64,000 nt of DNA from Micromonospora aurantiaca ATCC 27029 (GTDB lineage Bacteria > Actinomycetota > Actinomycetes > Mycobacteriales > Micromonosporaceae), in the NCBI RefSeq assembly GCF_000145235.1, contig NC_014391.1:4658001-4722000 (forward strand). The letters run 5' to 3'. Below are positions 8,614 to 17,034 of this stretch, one piece after another. The translations under genes and the position numbers were made by a program. The notes under the pieces are model-generated. The model saw only the letters and a program-made list of their open reading frames with translations, made no database searches and had not been told where the DNA came from. Every line of letters begins with the position of its first letter. The stretch's first letter is position 1.

Positions 8614-9711
8614 ATGCCTCTGTCCCTCGCGCCCACCATGGCCACCCGATTCCCCCTCGTCGCCCGCAAACGCCCGCCGGCCAAACCGCTCGACGCACGG
8701 GTCACGCGCCTCGCCGGGCTCGCCGAGGCCGCCCACCGCGAACACGACCCGGAGAAGGCGTCCATGGTGTTCAACGGAGCCGCACTGGTTGCCTCCGACT
8801 GCGCCGACGCAGAACTCGCCGAACTCTGGTGTCACCGTCACGCGAACCTCTACCTCGACCGCGCCCCCCTCAACGGATACACCACCCGGTTTGCTCTCGA
8901 ACCAGTCGTCAATCTCGCCCGCCTGCACATTCGCGCCGGCGACGGAGAACGCGCGTACCTGCTGCTCACCGGGCTCCACGATGCGGTCATCAACAGCGCC
9001 CCCATCGTCATTGGCCGATTAGAGATACAGCCTCGACAGCTCCCCGAGGAGGCTGAGGAACGCCAACAGATCAGCAACTGGCTCCGCAACGTCCTGCTTG
9101 CCGATGGAACCCGCGCCCTCACCGTCGCCGGCCACTGGACCGACGCCCTGACGCATGTCCAACGCTTCGACGGAATCGGGGCCGCTCTGCACGACGGGCG
9201 ACAGGTCGCGGTCGTGGCCCACCTCGTCGACGGCAACATCCCCGCAGCTACCGCCGTCCTCGACCGGACCACGAGCGAGCAACCGTGGGAGGAACTGGTA
9301 CGCGATCTGCTCTACATCTGGAGCGCAGCCATCGCCGGTGATCGAAGTCGAGCCGACCACTTGGAATTAATCGGCCGAGCATCAAAGTTGGCACCAGGTT
9401 CCGGACGTTCGGTATTTCGCACCCGGCTAATCCTCACCGCCCTCGACCTCGCCCCTAACCTTCCCACGACCGCCGCAGCCGGCCTGATCGATCGTCTAGC
9501 CGCAGAGGTAATCCAGGAACAGGACGCCAACGCGGCGCGTGATCTCCTCAACCACCCAGCCGTTGACCCCGAACACTACCGAATGCTTAGACAGATGATC
9601 AGCGCAAGCGGCCTCGGCATTGGACAACTCCCGAAAACCGCCCACCGCACCCTCTCGTCGGCACTCAACCTCGCCGAAACCGTGATACGCAACAACCAAG
9701 CCAACCGTTGA
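8614..9711 (+). CDS. Hypothetical helical-repeat protein in lanthipeptide cluster
   Basis: I do not recognise a named family. From ATG 8614 (GAGGA at 8603-8607) it has 365 residues; upstream in-frame starts at 8536 and 8602 are possible. From about residue 25 it is made of Ala/Leu-rich amphipathic helices resembling TPR-like repeats, with no transmembrane segment or catalytic motif. Two TTA codons (9019-9021, 9367-9369) suggest bldA-type control like lanB. The segment FPLVA occurs twice in the longest frame (near 8560 and 8650). It lies between two methyltransferase genes in the same direction, so a scaffold or regulatory role is possible but unproved. Confidence 0.7.
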   Translation: MPLSLAPTMATRFPLVARKRPPAKPLDARVTRLAGLAEAAHREHDPEKASMVFNGAALVASDCADAELAELWCHRHANLYLDRAPLNGYTTRFALEPVVNLARLHIRAGDGERAYLLLTGLHDAVINSAPIVIGRLEIQPRQLPEEAEERQQISNWLRNVLLADGTRALTVAGHWTDALTHVQRFDGIGAALHDGRQVAVVAHLVDGNIPAATAVLDRTTSEQPWEELVRDLLYIWSAAIAGDRSRADHLELIGRASKLAPGSGRSVFRTRLILTALDLAPNLPTTAAAGLIDRLAAEVIQEQDANAARDLLNHPAVDPEHYRMLRQMISASGLGIGQLPKTAHRTLSSALNLAETVIRNNQANR

Positions 9712-9736
9712 GTCCTTTTCCGAGAACACTGCCAAC

Positions 9737-9859
9737 ATGACGCACACCTTGCAGGAGCGCTATCGAAATTCTGGGCCATGCACGGAATGCCGAAGTTCCC
9801 ACCGACTTCACATCCTGCGCGACGGCAAGGCTCGTGTTGGCAGCCAGCCTTCCCGGTAG
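9737..9859 (+). CDS. Possible 40-residue CxxC peptide
   Basis: The 275 bases between the helical-repeat gene and the second methyltransferase hold one short frame from ATG 9737. It contains CTECRSSHRLHI, which has the look of half a zinc-binding knuckle. There is no FxLD motif and no good ribosome site, so it is not a second precursor. It may be a remnant or chance frame. Confidence 0.22.
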   Translation: MTHTLQERYRNSGPCTECRSSHRLHILRDGKARVGSQPSR

Positions 9860-9986
9860 GGCGACGGTGCAGGGGCCGACGCCTTCCAAGAGCGACTCCA
9901 TGCCCGGCATGTTTTGTCGCATGCGCCCAATATTGTCGGTCCGCGCCTTCACATCCCCCTGATGCCTACCTACAGGAGGTCAGACC

Positions 9987-11228
9987 ATGGTTGGTTCCGT
10001 GCTCGACACCAGCTCCGCCGATGAGGCCCGTGCCCGGCTCGCCGACCGGCTCGTTGCCGGCCGGAGGATCACCTCGCCGGCGGTGGAGGCGGCGTTTCGC
10101 CGGGTGCCTCGACATCTGTTCGCCACCGACGGCGTCAGCGTCGACGCCGCGTACGCCGATGATGTGGTCATCACCAGACGCGACCGGGACGGGCGGGCGA
10201 CGAGTTCGATCTCCGCGCCGTGGCTGCAGGCGTACATGCTGGAACAGGCCGGGCTGCGGCCCGGCGCCCGGGTTCTTGAGATCGGCTCCGGTGGCTACAA
10301 CGCCGCGCTGATCGCCGACGTCGTCGGCCCGGACGGCATGGTCGTCACCGTCGACATCGACGCCGACGTCATCGACCGCGCCCGCACCGGCCTGGACCAT
10401 GCCGGCTACCGGCAGGTGACGGTCGTACACGGTGACGGCGAGTACGGACACCAGCCCGGCGCCCCGTATGACGCCATCATCGTCACCGTGGAGACACCGG
10501 ATGTTGCACCGGCCTGGCTCGACCAGCTCGCCCCGGCCGGTGCGCTCCTCGTGCCGCTGCGGATACGCGGCATGACCCGGTGCCTCACCCTGCGACGCCA
10601 CGAGGATCATCTTCGGGCCACTGCGGCGCTGCAGTGCGGGTTCGTGCCGATGCAGGGCGACGGACGCCATCCCACCCGCCGCCTGGCCCTGCGCGGCGAC
10701 GACATCGTCGTGCACCTGGACGACACCAGCACCGAGGTGAGCCGGGACGCCCTCACCGCGGCGCTACACACGCGCCGGCTGGACGCCTGGTCGCCGGTCA
10801 CCATCGCCATCAGTGACGGGTCTTCGTTCGAGTCGCTGCACCTGTGGCTGGCCAGCCAGCCCCGGCCCTTCGGCACGCTCACCGTCGACCGCGAACGCGC
10901 CGCGGGCCTGGTCGACCCGCAAGACCGGTTCGTCTGCCCGACCCTGCTCACCACCGGCAGCTTCGCCTACCTCGCGATGCGCACACTCGACGACACCACC
11001 TGGCAGTTCGGCGCCCACGGCTTCGGACCCGACGCCGACACCCTGACCGCCGACATGCTCGACCTCATCACGGTCTGGGACCACCACCACCGACACGGCC
11101 CCGGCCCGACCATCACCGTGCACCCCACCGGCACCCACCCGCCCACACCCGATGGATCCCAACTGCTCGTCACCCGCCGCCACGCCGCGATAACCGTCAC
11201 CTGGTCCGCTCCGGAGCAGCCGCAGTGA
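9987..11228 (+). CDS. PIMT-like methyltransferase, FxLD system (second copy)
   Basis: Encodes 413 residues from ATG 9987 with a strong AGGAGG at 9973-9978. It resembles the C-terminal half of the fused enzyme at 6402 in order and motifs: RITSPAVEAAFRRVPR, VITRRDRDG, SSISAPWLQAYMLEQ, then the SAM motif RVLEIGSGGYNAAL at 95-108 and GYRQVTVVHGDG. The SAM loop is GSGGYN instead of the usual GTGTGY. Like the fused protein, it extends about 180 residues beyond the catalytic domain. It probably modifies the same peptide at another Asp, or acts at another step. The stop overlaps the next gene (GTGA). Confidence 0.85.
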   Translation: MVGSVLDTSSADEARARLADRLVAGRRITSPAVEAAFRRVPRHLFATDGVSVDAAYADDVVITRRDRDGRATSSISAPWLQAYMLEQAGLRPGARVLEIGSGGYNAALIADVVGPDGMVVTVDIDADVIDRARTGLDHAGYRQVTVVHGDGEYGHQPGAPYDAIIVTVETPDVAPAWLDQLAPAGALLVPLRIRGMTRCLTLRRHEDHLRATAALQCGFVPMQGDGRHPTRRLALRGDDIVVHLDDTSTEVSRDALTAALHTRRLDAWSPVTIAISDGSSFESLHLWLASQPRPFGTLTVDRERAAGLVDPQDRFVCPTLLTTGSFAYLAMRTLDDTTWQFGAHGFGPDADTLTADMLDLITVWDHHHRHGPGPTITVHPTGTHPPTPDGSQLLVTRRHAAITVTWSAPEQPQ

Positions 11229-11830
11229 CCGCCGATCTGTCGCGCATCCAACGCGATTCCCCGGGGCCGCCGACGTTGGTGATCATTCGGGGTAACTCCG
11301 GCAGCGGAAAGACCACGGCCGCCCGCGAGACTCGGCGGCGCTTCGGTCGCGGAGCCGCCCTCTTGGAGCAGGACTACCTGCGGAGAACCCTGCTCAGGGA
11401 ACACGACAGCGCCCACATCCAACCGGTCGCCCCGACGTTCATCACCGCAACCGCCCGCACCGCCCTCGACCTGGGCTACCACGTCATCGTCGAAGGCATC
11501 CTGCACACCGAGCGCTACGCCACCGTCCTGCACCACCTCATCGACTGGCATCCCGGACCGGTAGCCGTGTTCTACCTGGACGTGTCCTTCGACGAAACCG
11601 TCCGCCGCCACCTCAACCGCGACGAGCCCATCCCCGTCACCCCCGACGAGATGCGCCGCTGGTACACCCACCGCGACCTGCTCGACGTTCCCGGCGAAAC
11701 CGTCATCGGCGAAACCAGCACCGTCGAGCAAACGGTCACCACCATCCTGCACACCAGCGGCCTCACCACCGCGACACCGCAGACGCCCTGCCCACAGCGT
11801 TGCCGGCACTGCGCCCGCAAAACCAACTAG
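11225..11830 (+). CDS. P-loop (AAA/zeta-toxin-like) kinase
   Basis: Encodes 201 residues from GTG 11225, which overlaps the previous stop by four bases. Walker A is IRGNSGSGKTT (residues 21-31). YHVIVEGIL is a Walker B-like strand, and YLDVSFDETVRRH with nearby Arg forms a lid typical of small-molecule kinases such as chloramphenicol phosphotransferase and zeta-type enzymes. The C-terminus ends in a Cys-rich tail (CPQRCRHCARK). As part of the cluster it could phosphorylate the product or a precursor, or give self-protection; the substrate is unknown. Confidence 0.75.
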   Translation: MTADLSRIQRDSPGPPTLVIIRGNSGSGKTTAARETRRRFGRGAALLEQDYLRRTLLREHDSAHIQPVAPTFITATARTALDLGYHVIVEGILHTERYATVLHHLIDWHPGPVAVFYLDVSFDETVRRHLNRDEPIPVTPDEMRRWYTHRDLLDVPGETVIGETSTVEQTVTTILHTSGLTTATPQTPCPQRCRHCARKTN

Positions 11831-11866
11831 GCCGCTGCCCCCACCGCAGCGGTCTGCTGACATCAC

Positions 11867-13297
11867 GTGCGGACTCAGGCCGTGCCTCAACACGCTCAGA
11901 CCCGCCCACGGGGACAGACCACAGCCCGGCGGCTGGCTGGTGCCTGGGCGGCACGGGCGTGGGGCGCGGATGTGCGTCGCCTGTGGCAGGCGTACTCGAT
12001 CAGTGAGCTGGGCTCCGCCGTGGGTGCCGGCGCCCTGCCGCTGGTCGCGGTTGTGCTGCTGGACTGCTCCGCGCTGCAGGTGTCGCTTCTCGCGGTGGCG
12101 TCCGGTGTCGCCAGCGCCGTCGTCGCGCTGCCCCTGGGGCCGTGGGTGGAGTTTCGCCCGAAACGGCCGGTCATGATCGGCGCGGACGTTCTGCGGTTCG
12201 CGGCCCTGGCCAGCGTTCCCGCTGCCGCGCTGCTCGGCCGGCTCACCTACGGGCAGTTGTGCGTGGTCGCCGTGGCGCAGACGGCGGGCGGCATCGTGTT
12301 CGCCGCTGCCAGCGGCGCCCACCTGCGGGATCTGGTGCCCGCCGCGCATCGGGTCACCGTCTACGGGCGGTTCGAGACGTCTCAGTGGATGGCCCATAGC
12401 GCCGGCTCGCCCGCCGGCGGTGTCCTGGTGTCGTGGCTCGGCGCCACCGCGTCCGTCGCCGTGGACGCCGGCAGCTTCCTGCTGTCCGCCGTCGCTGTTC
12501 GCCGGCTGCGCAGTCCGGAGCCACCGCCACCGGTACGGCCCGCGAGGGCAAGCCGGGCGCGGGAGGCCGTCAAGGGCTGGCGGTACATCCTCGGTCATGG
12601 CGGGCTGCGTGCGCTGCTGGTCAATGCGGTGATCTTCGGGGGTGGCATCATGGCCGCCGCCCCGGTCGTCGCGGTGTACATGCTCCGCGACCTGCACCTG
12701 CCGCCATGGCAGTACGGTCTGGCGTTCGGACTGCCCTGCCTCGGCGGCATCCTCGGCTCCCACGCCGCCGGACCGCTGGTGCGCCACTACGGTCTGCGGC
12801 CGGTCCTGCTGGCCACCGGAGCCGGCCGCGCCCTGTGGATGGGCCTCATCCCCGCCGCCCCGCCCGGCACCCCCGGGCTGGTCGTGATCGTGATCGCGGA
12901 GACACTGCTGCTGTTCTTCGCCGGCTCATTCAACCCCGTCTTCGCCGGCTACCGCGCGAACCACACCACCGCGCAGCGGATGTCACGGGTGATCACGGCC
13001 TGGTCGATCACCTCGAAACTGACCCAGCCCGTCTTCGTCCTGGCCACGGGCATCATCGTCGCCGCTACTGATGCCCGCACCGCCATCACCGCAACCGCCG
13101 CGCTCACCCTCACCAGCGTGGCGTTCCTGCCCTGGCGGCGCGCCCCGGACCGACTCGACCAGACCGACCCGCCGCCCTGCGCCTCCGCCGAGCGCACACC
13201 CGCCATACGCCAGCCGCCCGCAGTCACCGCCCCCGTGCAGGGCGGGGAGCACGAAGGACCGCCGACCGCATCTCACCGGAACGAGAACCGCCGATGA
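11867..13297 (+). CDS. MFS transporter, putative lanthipeptide exporter
   Basis: Encodes 476 residues from GTG 11867. About 12 hydrophobic segments lie between residues 45 and 430 in the arrangement of the MFS drug-efflux/enterobactin-exporter type (SISELGSAVGAGALPLVAVVLL at the first helix; FRPKRPVMIGAD in the cytoplasmic loop 2-3). The cluster has no ABC transporter in view, so this is the only candidate exporter. The last 50 residues are hydrophilic. Its stop overlaps the exonuclease start (ATGA). Confidence 0.85.
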   Translation: MRTQAVPQHAQTRPRGQTTARRLAGAWAARAWGADVRRLWQAYSISELGSAVGAGALPLVAVVLLDCSALQVSLLAVASGVASAVVALPLGPWVEFRPKRPVMIGADVLRFAALASVPAAALLGRLTYGQLCVVAVAQTAGGIVFAAASGAHLRDLVPAAHRVTVYGRFETSQWMAHSAGSPAGGVLVSWLGATASVAVDAGSFLLSAVAVRRLRSPEPPPPVRPARASRAREAVKGWRYILGHGGLRALLVNAVIFGGGIMAAAPVVAVYMLRDLHLPPWQYGLAFGLPCLGGILGSHAAGPLVRHYGLRPVLLATGAGRALWMGLIPAAPPGTPGLVVIVIAETLLLFFAGSFNPVFAGYRANHTTAQRMSRVITAWSITSKLTQPVFVLATGIIVAATDARTAITATAALTLTSVAFLPWRRAPDRLDQTDPPPCASAERTPAIRQPPAVTAPVQGGEHEGPPTASHRNENRR

Positions 13298-13938
13298 GCG
13301 ACACCGCGACCTGCTGGACCAACGCCGCTCTGGTCGGTGTCGACCTGGAAGGCACCGGAGGGCAGGACCGGGACGAGGAGGCCATCCTCGAAATCGCTCT
13401 CGTCCCCCTGCACCACGGCACGCCACAACCAGACGCGGCTCTCGCCACGCTGGTCAATCCCGCCCGCCCACTGGATTACCGGACCCGGCTGCCACCCGGC
13501 GTGAGCCGGGCCGCCCTGCGCGCGGCACCGACCCTCGCCGACCTCGAACGTGACGTGACCGACCGGGTTACCGGCCGGTACCTCATCGGCCATCACGTGG
13601 CCGTCGACTGGCGTCTGCTGCGGCGACAGCTACCCCGCCTGCGCCCAGCCGGCCTCCTGGACACCCTGCGCCTGTCGCGCGCAATCGCCGCCGGCGCCGG
13701 GCACAGCCTGACCACCGTCATCGACCGGCTCGGCCTGACAACCCGCGTCGACACGGCCGCGGCCGGTAGCCGGCCGCACCGGGCTTTATGGGACGCCACC
13801 GCAGCCGCCCTCCTGCTGCCAGAACTCGCCGCCCGGCTGTGGGACACACCACCGTCCCTGGCACAGCTCATCCGGCGAGCCGGAATCCCGGTAACTCCCG
13901 GCACCCGCCACACCGACGTACAGCCTCGCCTGTTCTAA
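13294..13938 (+). CDS. DEDDh 3'-5' exonuclease (DnaQ-like)
   Basis: Encodes 214 residues starting inside the transporter stop. Exo motif I is VDLEGTG (Asp17, Glu19). Exo II lies in LIGHHVAVDWRLLRR, and exo III in HRALWDATAAALLL, giving the full DEDDh set. Such enzymes remove nucleotides from 3' ends of DNA or RNA. Tight coupling to a RiPP transporter is unusual. It may be a passenger, or may act on an RNA-related step, for example linked to tRNA use by LanB; that is speculation. Confidence 0.85.
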   Translation: MSDTATCWTNAALVGVDLEGTGGQDRDEEAILEIALVPLHHGTPQPDAALATLVNPARPLDYRTRLPPGVSRAALRAAPTLADLERDVTDRVTGRYLIGHHVAVDWRLLRRQLPRLRPAGLLDTLRLSRAIAAGAGHSLTTVIDRLGLTTRVDTAAAGSRPHRALWDATAAALLLPELAARLWDTPPSLAQLIRRAGIPVTPGTRHTDVQPRLF

Positions 13939-14104
13939 CCGGGCACCGACACCCGGGCGGGCCGCCGACGCGGTCGACCACCGCAGCGACCTACGCCGGT
14001 CAAAGGCCAGCCCCTCGACCCGGCACGGAAGTCGGACCAGATCCGCACCCCGATCAATTGAAACCGCCCGGCCCACGCCATCGTCCATTCCGGAAGGAGT
14101 ACCT

Positions 14105-15142
14105 GTGACCATCACCGATCCGCCGCTCAGCAGCGTCTCCGAGTCCTACTACGTTCACAACGAGGAGCGCGGTGAAACCCTGCACCGGTCCGCGCCGGAA
14201 GCCATCCAACGCGACGTGACCGCCCTGAAGGTCCGCGACGGCGACCACGTGCTGGAGATCGGCACCGGCACCGGATACTCCGGCGCGCTGCTCGCCGCCC
14301 GAGCCGGCGCGTCGGGGCGCGTCACCAGCATCGACATCAGCGACCACCTCGTCACATGGGCGAACCGGCTGCACGGCCGACGCGGCGTCACCACGATCAC
14401 CTGCCACCCCGCCGACGGCATGAACGGCTACCCGCCGCACGCCCCCTACCAGCGCATCGCAGCCTGGTGCGCACCCCCACGGCTGCCCCGGGCGTGGGTG
14501 GATCAACTCACCCCGGACGGCCGGATCGTGGCCTGCCTGCCCATCGCCGTCCAGCCGTCCACCACCCTGATCGCCACCATCACCCTGACCGCGGCACAAC
14601 CGCACGTCGAGACCGTCACCTTCGGTGGCTACGCCCAGAGCACCACCATCGCCGTCGACGACGCCCTGACCCTGCCCGGACGCTGGGTGGACCACCACAC
14701 CGACCAGCCGCAACCGGCATGGATATCCATCGGCTGGCGCGAGCACGACGACCCGCACCACACCGGCGCCCGCACCGCCCTGCACCTGCTGCTCAACCCC
14801 GGCCACACCGAGACCTACCACCGCGCGCCCCTGGACTGGCTGTCCTGGACGGCCTACTCCGTCATCGCCGGCGGCCCGCACCGCACCTTCGTCGCCCTGC
14901 GCGACGGCGCACGCGGCATCGGGCACACCACCGCGACCACCGCCGCGGTCGTCCTCACCGACGGCACGATCCTCGCCGACGCCCCGGGATCCCCGTCCCT
15001 GACCGCGCTGCGGACCTGGCTGCACCACTGGGAACAGGCAGGACGACCCGACGCCGCATGGTTCGACACCAGACTCGTCCCCAACGACGAGGACGACCCG
15101 CCCGGCTGGGACCTCCGGATCACCGCCGGCGCCCGCCGATGA
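14105..15142 (+). CDS. PIMT-like methyltransferase (third copy)
   Basis: Encodes 345 residues from GTG 14105 after GGAAGGAG at 14092-14099. The SAM-binding site is canonical: HVLEIGTGTGYSGALLAARAG, residues 48-68 (GTGTGY at 53-58). It lacks the long N-terminal part seen in the other two copies, and keeps a C-terminal extension ending in HHWEQAGRPD, which mirrors DLLGQWDEAGRPN of the fused protein, so the three are true paralogues. Its substrate may be the same lanthipeptide or a different one. Confidence 0.82.
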   Translation: MTITDPPLSSVSESYYVHNEERGETLHRSAPEAIQRDVTALKVRDGDHVLEIGTGTGYSGALLAARAGASGRVTSIDISDHLVTWANRLHGRRGVTTITCHPADGMNGYPPHAPYQRIAAWCAPPRLPRAWVDQLTPDGRIVACLPIAVQPSTTLIATITLTAAQPHVETVTFGGYAQSTTIAVDDALTLPGRWVDHHTDQPQPAWISIGWREHDDPHHTGARTALHLLLNPGHTETYHRAPLDWLSWTAYSVIAGGPHRTFVALRDGARGIGHTTATTAAVVLTDGTILADAPGSPSLTALRTWLHHWEQAGRPDAAWFDTRLVPNDEDDPPGWDLRITAGARR

Positions 15143-15273
15143 CCGGATTCCGGCGCCGACGCACGGTGTGCGGCGAAGCCTTCGCCGTCCCGGTCGCCGC
15201 GGTCCTGGTGCTCTGCCCGTGGTGCATGACCCGGCAGGCCGGGCCTGGTCGCAGCCCGGGGCAGGCGACGTAG
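15139..15273 (+). CDS. Small Cys-containing protein (44 residues)
   Basis: Starts in the stop of the third methyltransferase gene (ATGA) and is therefore probably translated with it. It has Cys11 and a CPWC pair (Cys27, Cys30) in a basic and hydrophobic peptide; three Cys in this spacing suggest a small zinc ribbon-like fold or a remnant of one. No FxLD motif, so not a precursor of the same class. It ends the co-directional run of cluster genes. Confidence 0.45.
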   Translation: MTGFRRRRTVCGEAFAVPVAAVLVLCPWCMTRQAGPGRSPGQAT

Positions 15274-15433
15274 TGACGGGTGGCTGTTTAAGGCAGGCGT
15301 GAAACACCTGGTCCGGGCAGGTGCCGGCGTGACGGACGGATCGGCATATGTCAGCGCGACGACCCGCTCGGTCGTCGGTGGTGAAAGTTGCAGGATCTGC
15401 CGCTATCGATCCTTGTTGTCGATCGGCACCGAT

Positions 15434-15461
15434 GGTTACGGTGCGGTGTCTGGTTGTAACC
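15434..15461. promoter_or_regulatory. Inverted repeat upstream of secreted-protein gene
   Basis: GGTTAC at 15434-15439 and GTAACC at 15456-15461 form a 6-bp inverted repeat just before the ribosome site (GGGGAGG, 15473-15479) of the next gene. It could be an operator. No other structure is seen between 15274 and 15433. Confidence 0.3.
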
Positions 15462-15483
15462 GAGGAGCCTTAGGGGAGGTCTC

Positions 15484-16284
15484 ATGAGGATCACCAGAGC
15501 ACTACTCGCCGGCGGGCTAGCCGTCGTGTCGATCGCGGCGGTCCCGCCCGGCGCGGCGTCGGCCGCGCCGTCGTGGCAGGGCCTGACCGGCCCGGCCGGA
15601 ACCGGGTTGCAGTCCTGCGTGGCGCAGGCCAAGACGCAGCGCCCGGCGTCCTGGACGTGCATGGGTGGGGCGTTGACCACCGCCGGCGCGAGCGGCAAGC
15701 CGACCACCACGGTCGTGGCCGACGACTTCCAGCAGACCACGTCGGTCGCCGACCGGGTGGGCATCGCCGCCGACGACTACGACAGCTGGTGCGAGTCCGG
15801 ATCGGTGTGCGGGCGCACCGTGGGCGGCAACTACATCGCCGAGGTCAAGGGCAACGCCGCCTACGGCAACGCCGCCGGAGTCATCGGCGCGTTCGACTTC
15901 ATCGTCCGCCAGGCGTTCGAGGGCACCCGGCCGCGGTGGCGCAACACACTGATCTGGGACTACGGCCCGCAGATGCAGCCGCAGGAGTTCACCAACAACT
16001 GCCGGACCAACGTCACCGGCCCGGACGGCTACTGCGGGCAGAACCCGTTCTACTTCGCCAACGTCAGCTCCGGCAGCTGGCGCAGCGACAAACCCAGCAC
16101 CACCGGCTACTACTACAACAGCCAGCTCACCGCCGGCAGCGGCAAGTACCACGACGACAACTACGGCTCGTTCTTCGCCTTCGGCTACTCGCAGCTGTTC
16201 TACGCCCCGACCATCCATACCGGCCGCTGGAACCAGTGCACCGTCAGCCCCGGCTGCCGCTACTACCAAGTCCCCTGGGCCTGA
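15484..16284 (+). CDS. Secreted protein of unknown function
   Basis: Encodes 266 residues. The N-terminus (MRITRALLAGGLAVVSIAAV, then an ASA/AP cleavage site near residue 28) is a classical signal peptide, so the protein is exported. The mature part is rich in Tyr, Asn, Ser and Trp, with seven Cys including SWCESGSVCG, NNCRT and QCTVSPGC, which suggests disulfides. I recognise no catalytic motif. A strong terminator follows at 16297-16335, so this is a single-gene unit and not part of the lanthipeptide operon. Confidence 0.8.
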   Translation: MRITRALLAGGLAVVSIAAVPPGAASAAPSWQGLTGPAGTGLQSCVAQAKTQRPASWTCMGGALTTAGASGKPTTTVVADDFQQTTSVADRVGIAADDYDSWCESGSVCGRTVGGNYIAEVKGNAAYGNAAGVIGAFDFIVRQAFEGTRPRWRNTLIWDYGPQMQPQEFTNNCRTNVTGPDGYCGQNPFYFANVSSGSWRSDKPSTTGYYYNSQLTAGSGKYHDDNYGSFFAFGYSQLFYAPTIHTGRWNQCTVSPGCRYYQVPWA

Positions 16285-16296
16285 ACCATCACCGAC

Positions 16297-16335
16297 GCAG
16301 AGCCGGGTGCCGCCTTCGCGGCCACCCGGCTCTGC
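16297..16335 (+). terminator. Rho-independent-type hairpin
   Basis: Arms GCAGAGCCGGGTG (16297-16309) and CACCCGGCTCTGC (16323-16335) pair perfectly, with a further CCGC/GCGG inside. There is no U tract, as is common in high-GC actinobacteria. Confidence 0.75.
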
Positions 16336-16397
16336 ATGATGCCGGCGGCATCACACCAGCAAGATGACGCCTCCTGCCGCAAGGCACACGGCGTTAG

Positions 16398-16922
16398 TCA
16401 TGGCGGCGGGGCCTCGCCGCGCACGGTGCGCCCGGTCAACTGCACGAACGGCTCGCTCAGCGTCAGCTCGATGCCCTGCTGCTGCGCGCGGTGCCACACC
16501 TGGTCGAGGACGGCGTCCACGCTGTCGTACCCGGGCGGCGGCTTGAGCAGCCAGAGACGCCCCCGGGGGCGCCCGCTGATACCGACCCTGGCCAAGGCCC
16601 AGTCATGGTCGTCGTCGATCTCCGCCATCATCGCCGGACCGGCCTCGCGGGTTTCCGTACGCAGAACGGCGTGCGTCTTCGGCTCCTGCTCGTACCACGT
16701 GTCGTAGCGGGTGGCCCGGTCCGGCACCCAGGTACGCAGCTCGCGCGGCCACACCGCCGGCAGGAACGCGTACAGCGGCGCGTCGGGGGCCAACTGCCAG
16801 CCCCGCGCGACCAGCTCCCGCACCTCCGGCAGCTCCTCCGGGCCGAGCCCAGCCGCCGCGCCCGCATCCTCAGCGGCCGGATCTGGCGGCTGGTCAACGC
16901 CCCAGTCGTAGGCGATAGTCAC
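16398..16922 (-). CDS. Hypothetical protein
   Basis: Encodes 174 residues, start ATG 16922 (MTIAYDWGVDQPP). It is rich in Trp and acidic residues (LRTWVPDRATRYDTWYEQEP, EIDDDHDWALARVG) and has no signal peptide or membrane segment. Codon pattern and ending (LTGRTVRGEAPPP) look like a real soluble gene. I do not recognise a family. It faces the secreted-protein gene, with the terminator hairpin between them. Confidence 0.6.
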   Translation of the reverse strand: MTIAYDWGVDQPPDPAAEDAGAAAGLGPEELPEVRELVARGWQLAPDAPLYAFLPAVWPRELRTWVPDRATRYDTWYEQEPKTHAVLRTETREAGPAMMAEIDDDHDWALARVGISGRPRGRLWLLKPPPGYDSVDAVLDQVWHRAQQQGIELTLSEPFVQLTGRTVRGEAPPP

Positions 16923-17034
16923 CCCCGCACTGTACGACCGGTCCGCCCGGCGGCGTCGCTGTTGAACCAGTTCAGGCGACGTCAGTCAGCGGGTTCGGGC
17001 AGGCGCAGGGGCCGGCCTAGATCAACTGCTAGAG

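Noticed and set aside
9712..9986. Second FxLD precursor near the second methyltransferase
   Set aside because: No frame has an F-x-L-D leader or a Ser/Thr/Cys-rich core; only a short CxxC frame is present.
15299..15487. 62-codon frame before the secreted-protein gene
   Set aside because: No ribosome site, runs into the next gene's start in another frame, and has no protein-like features.
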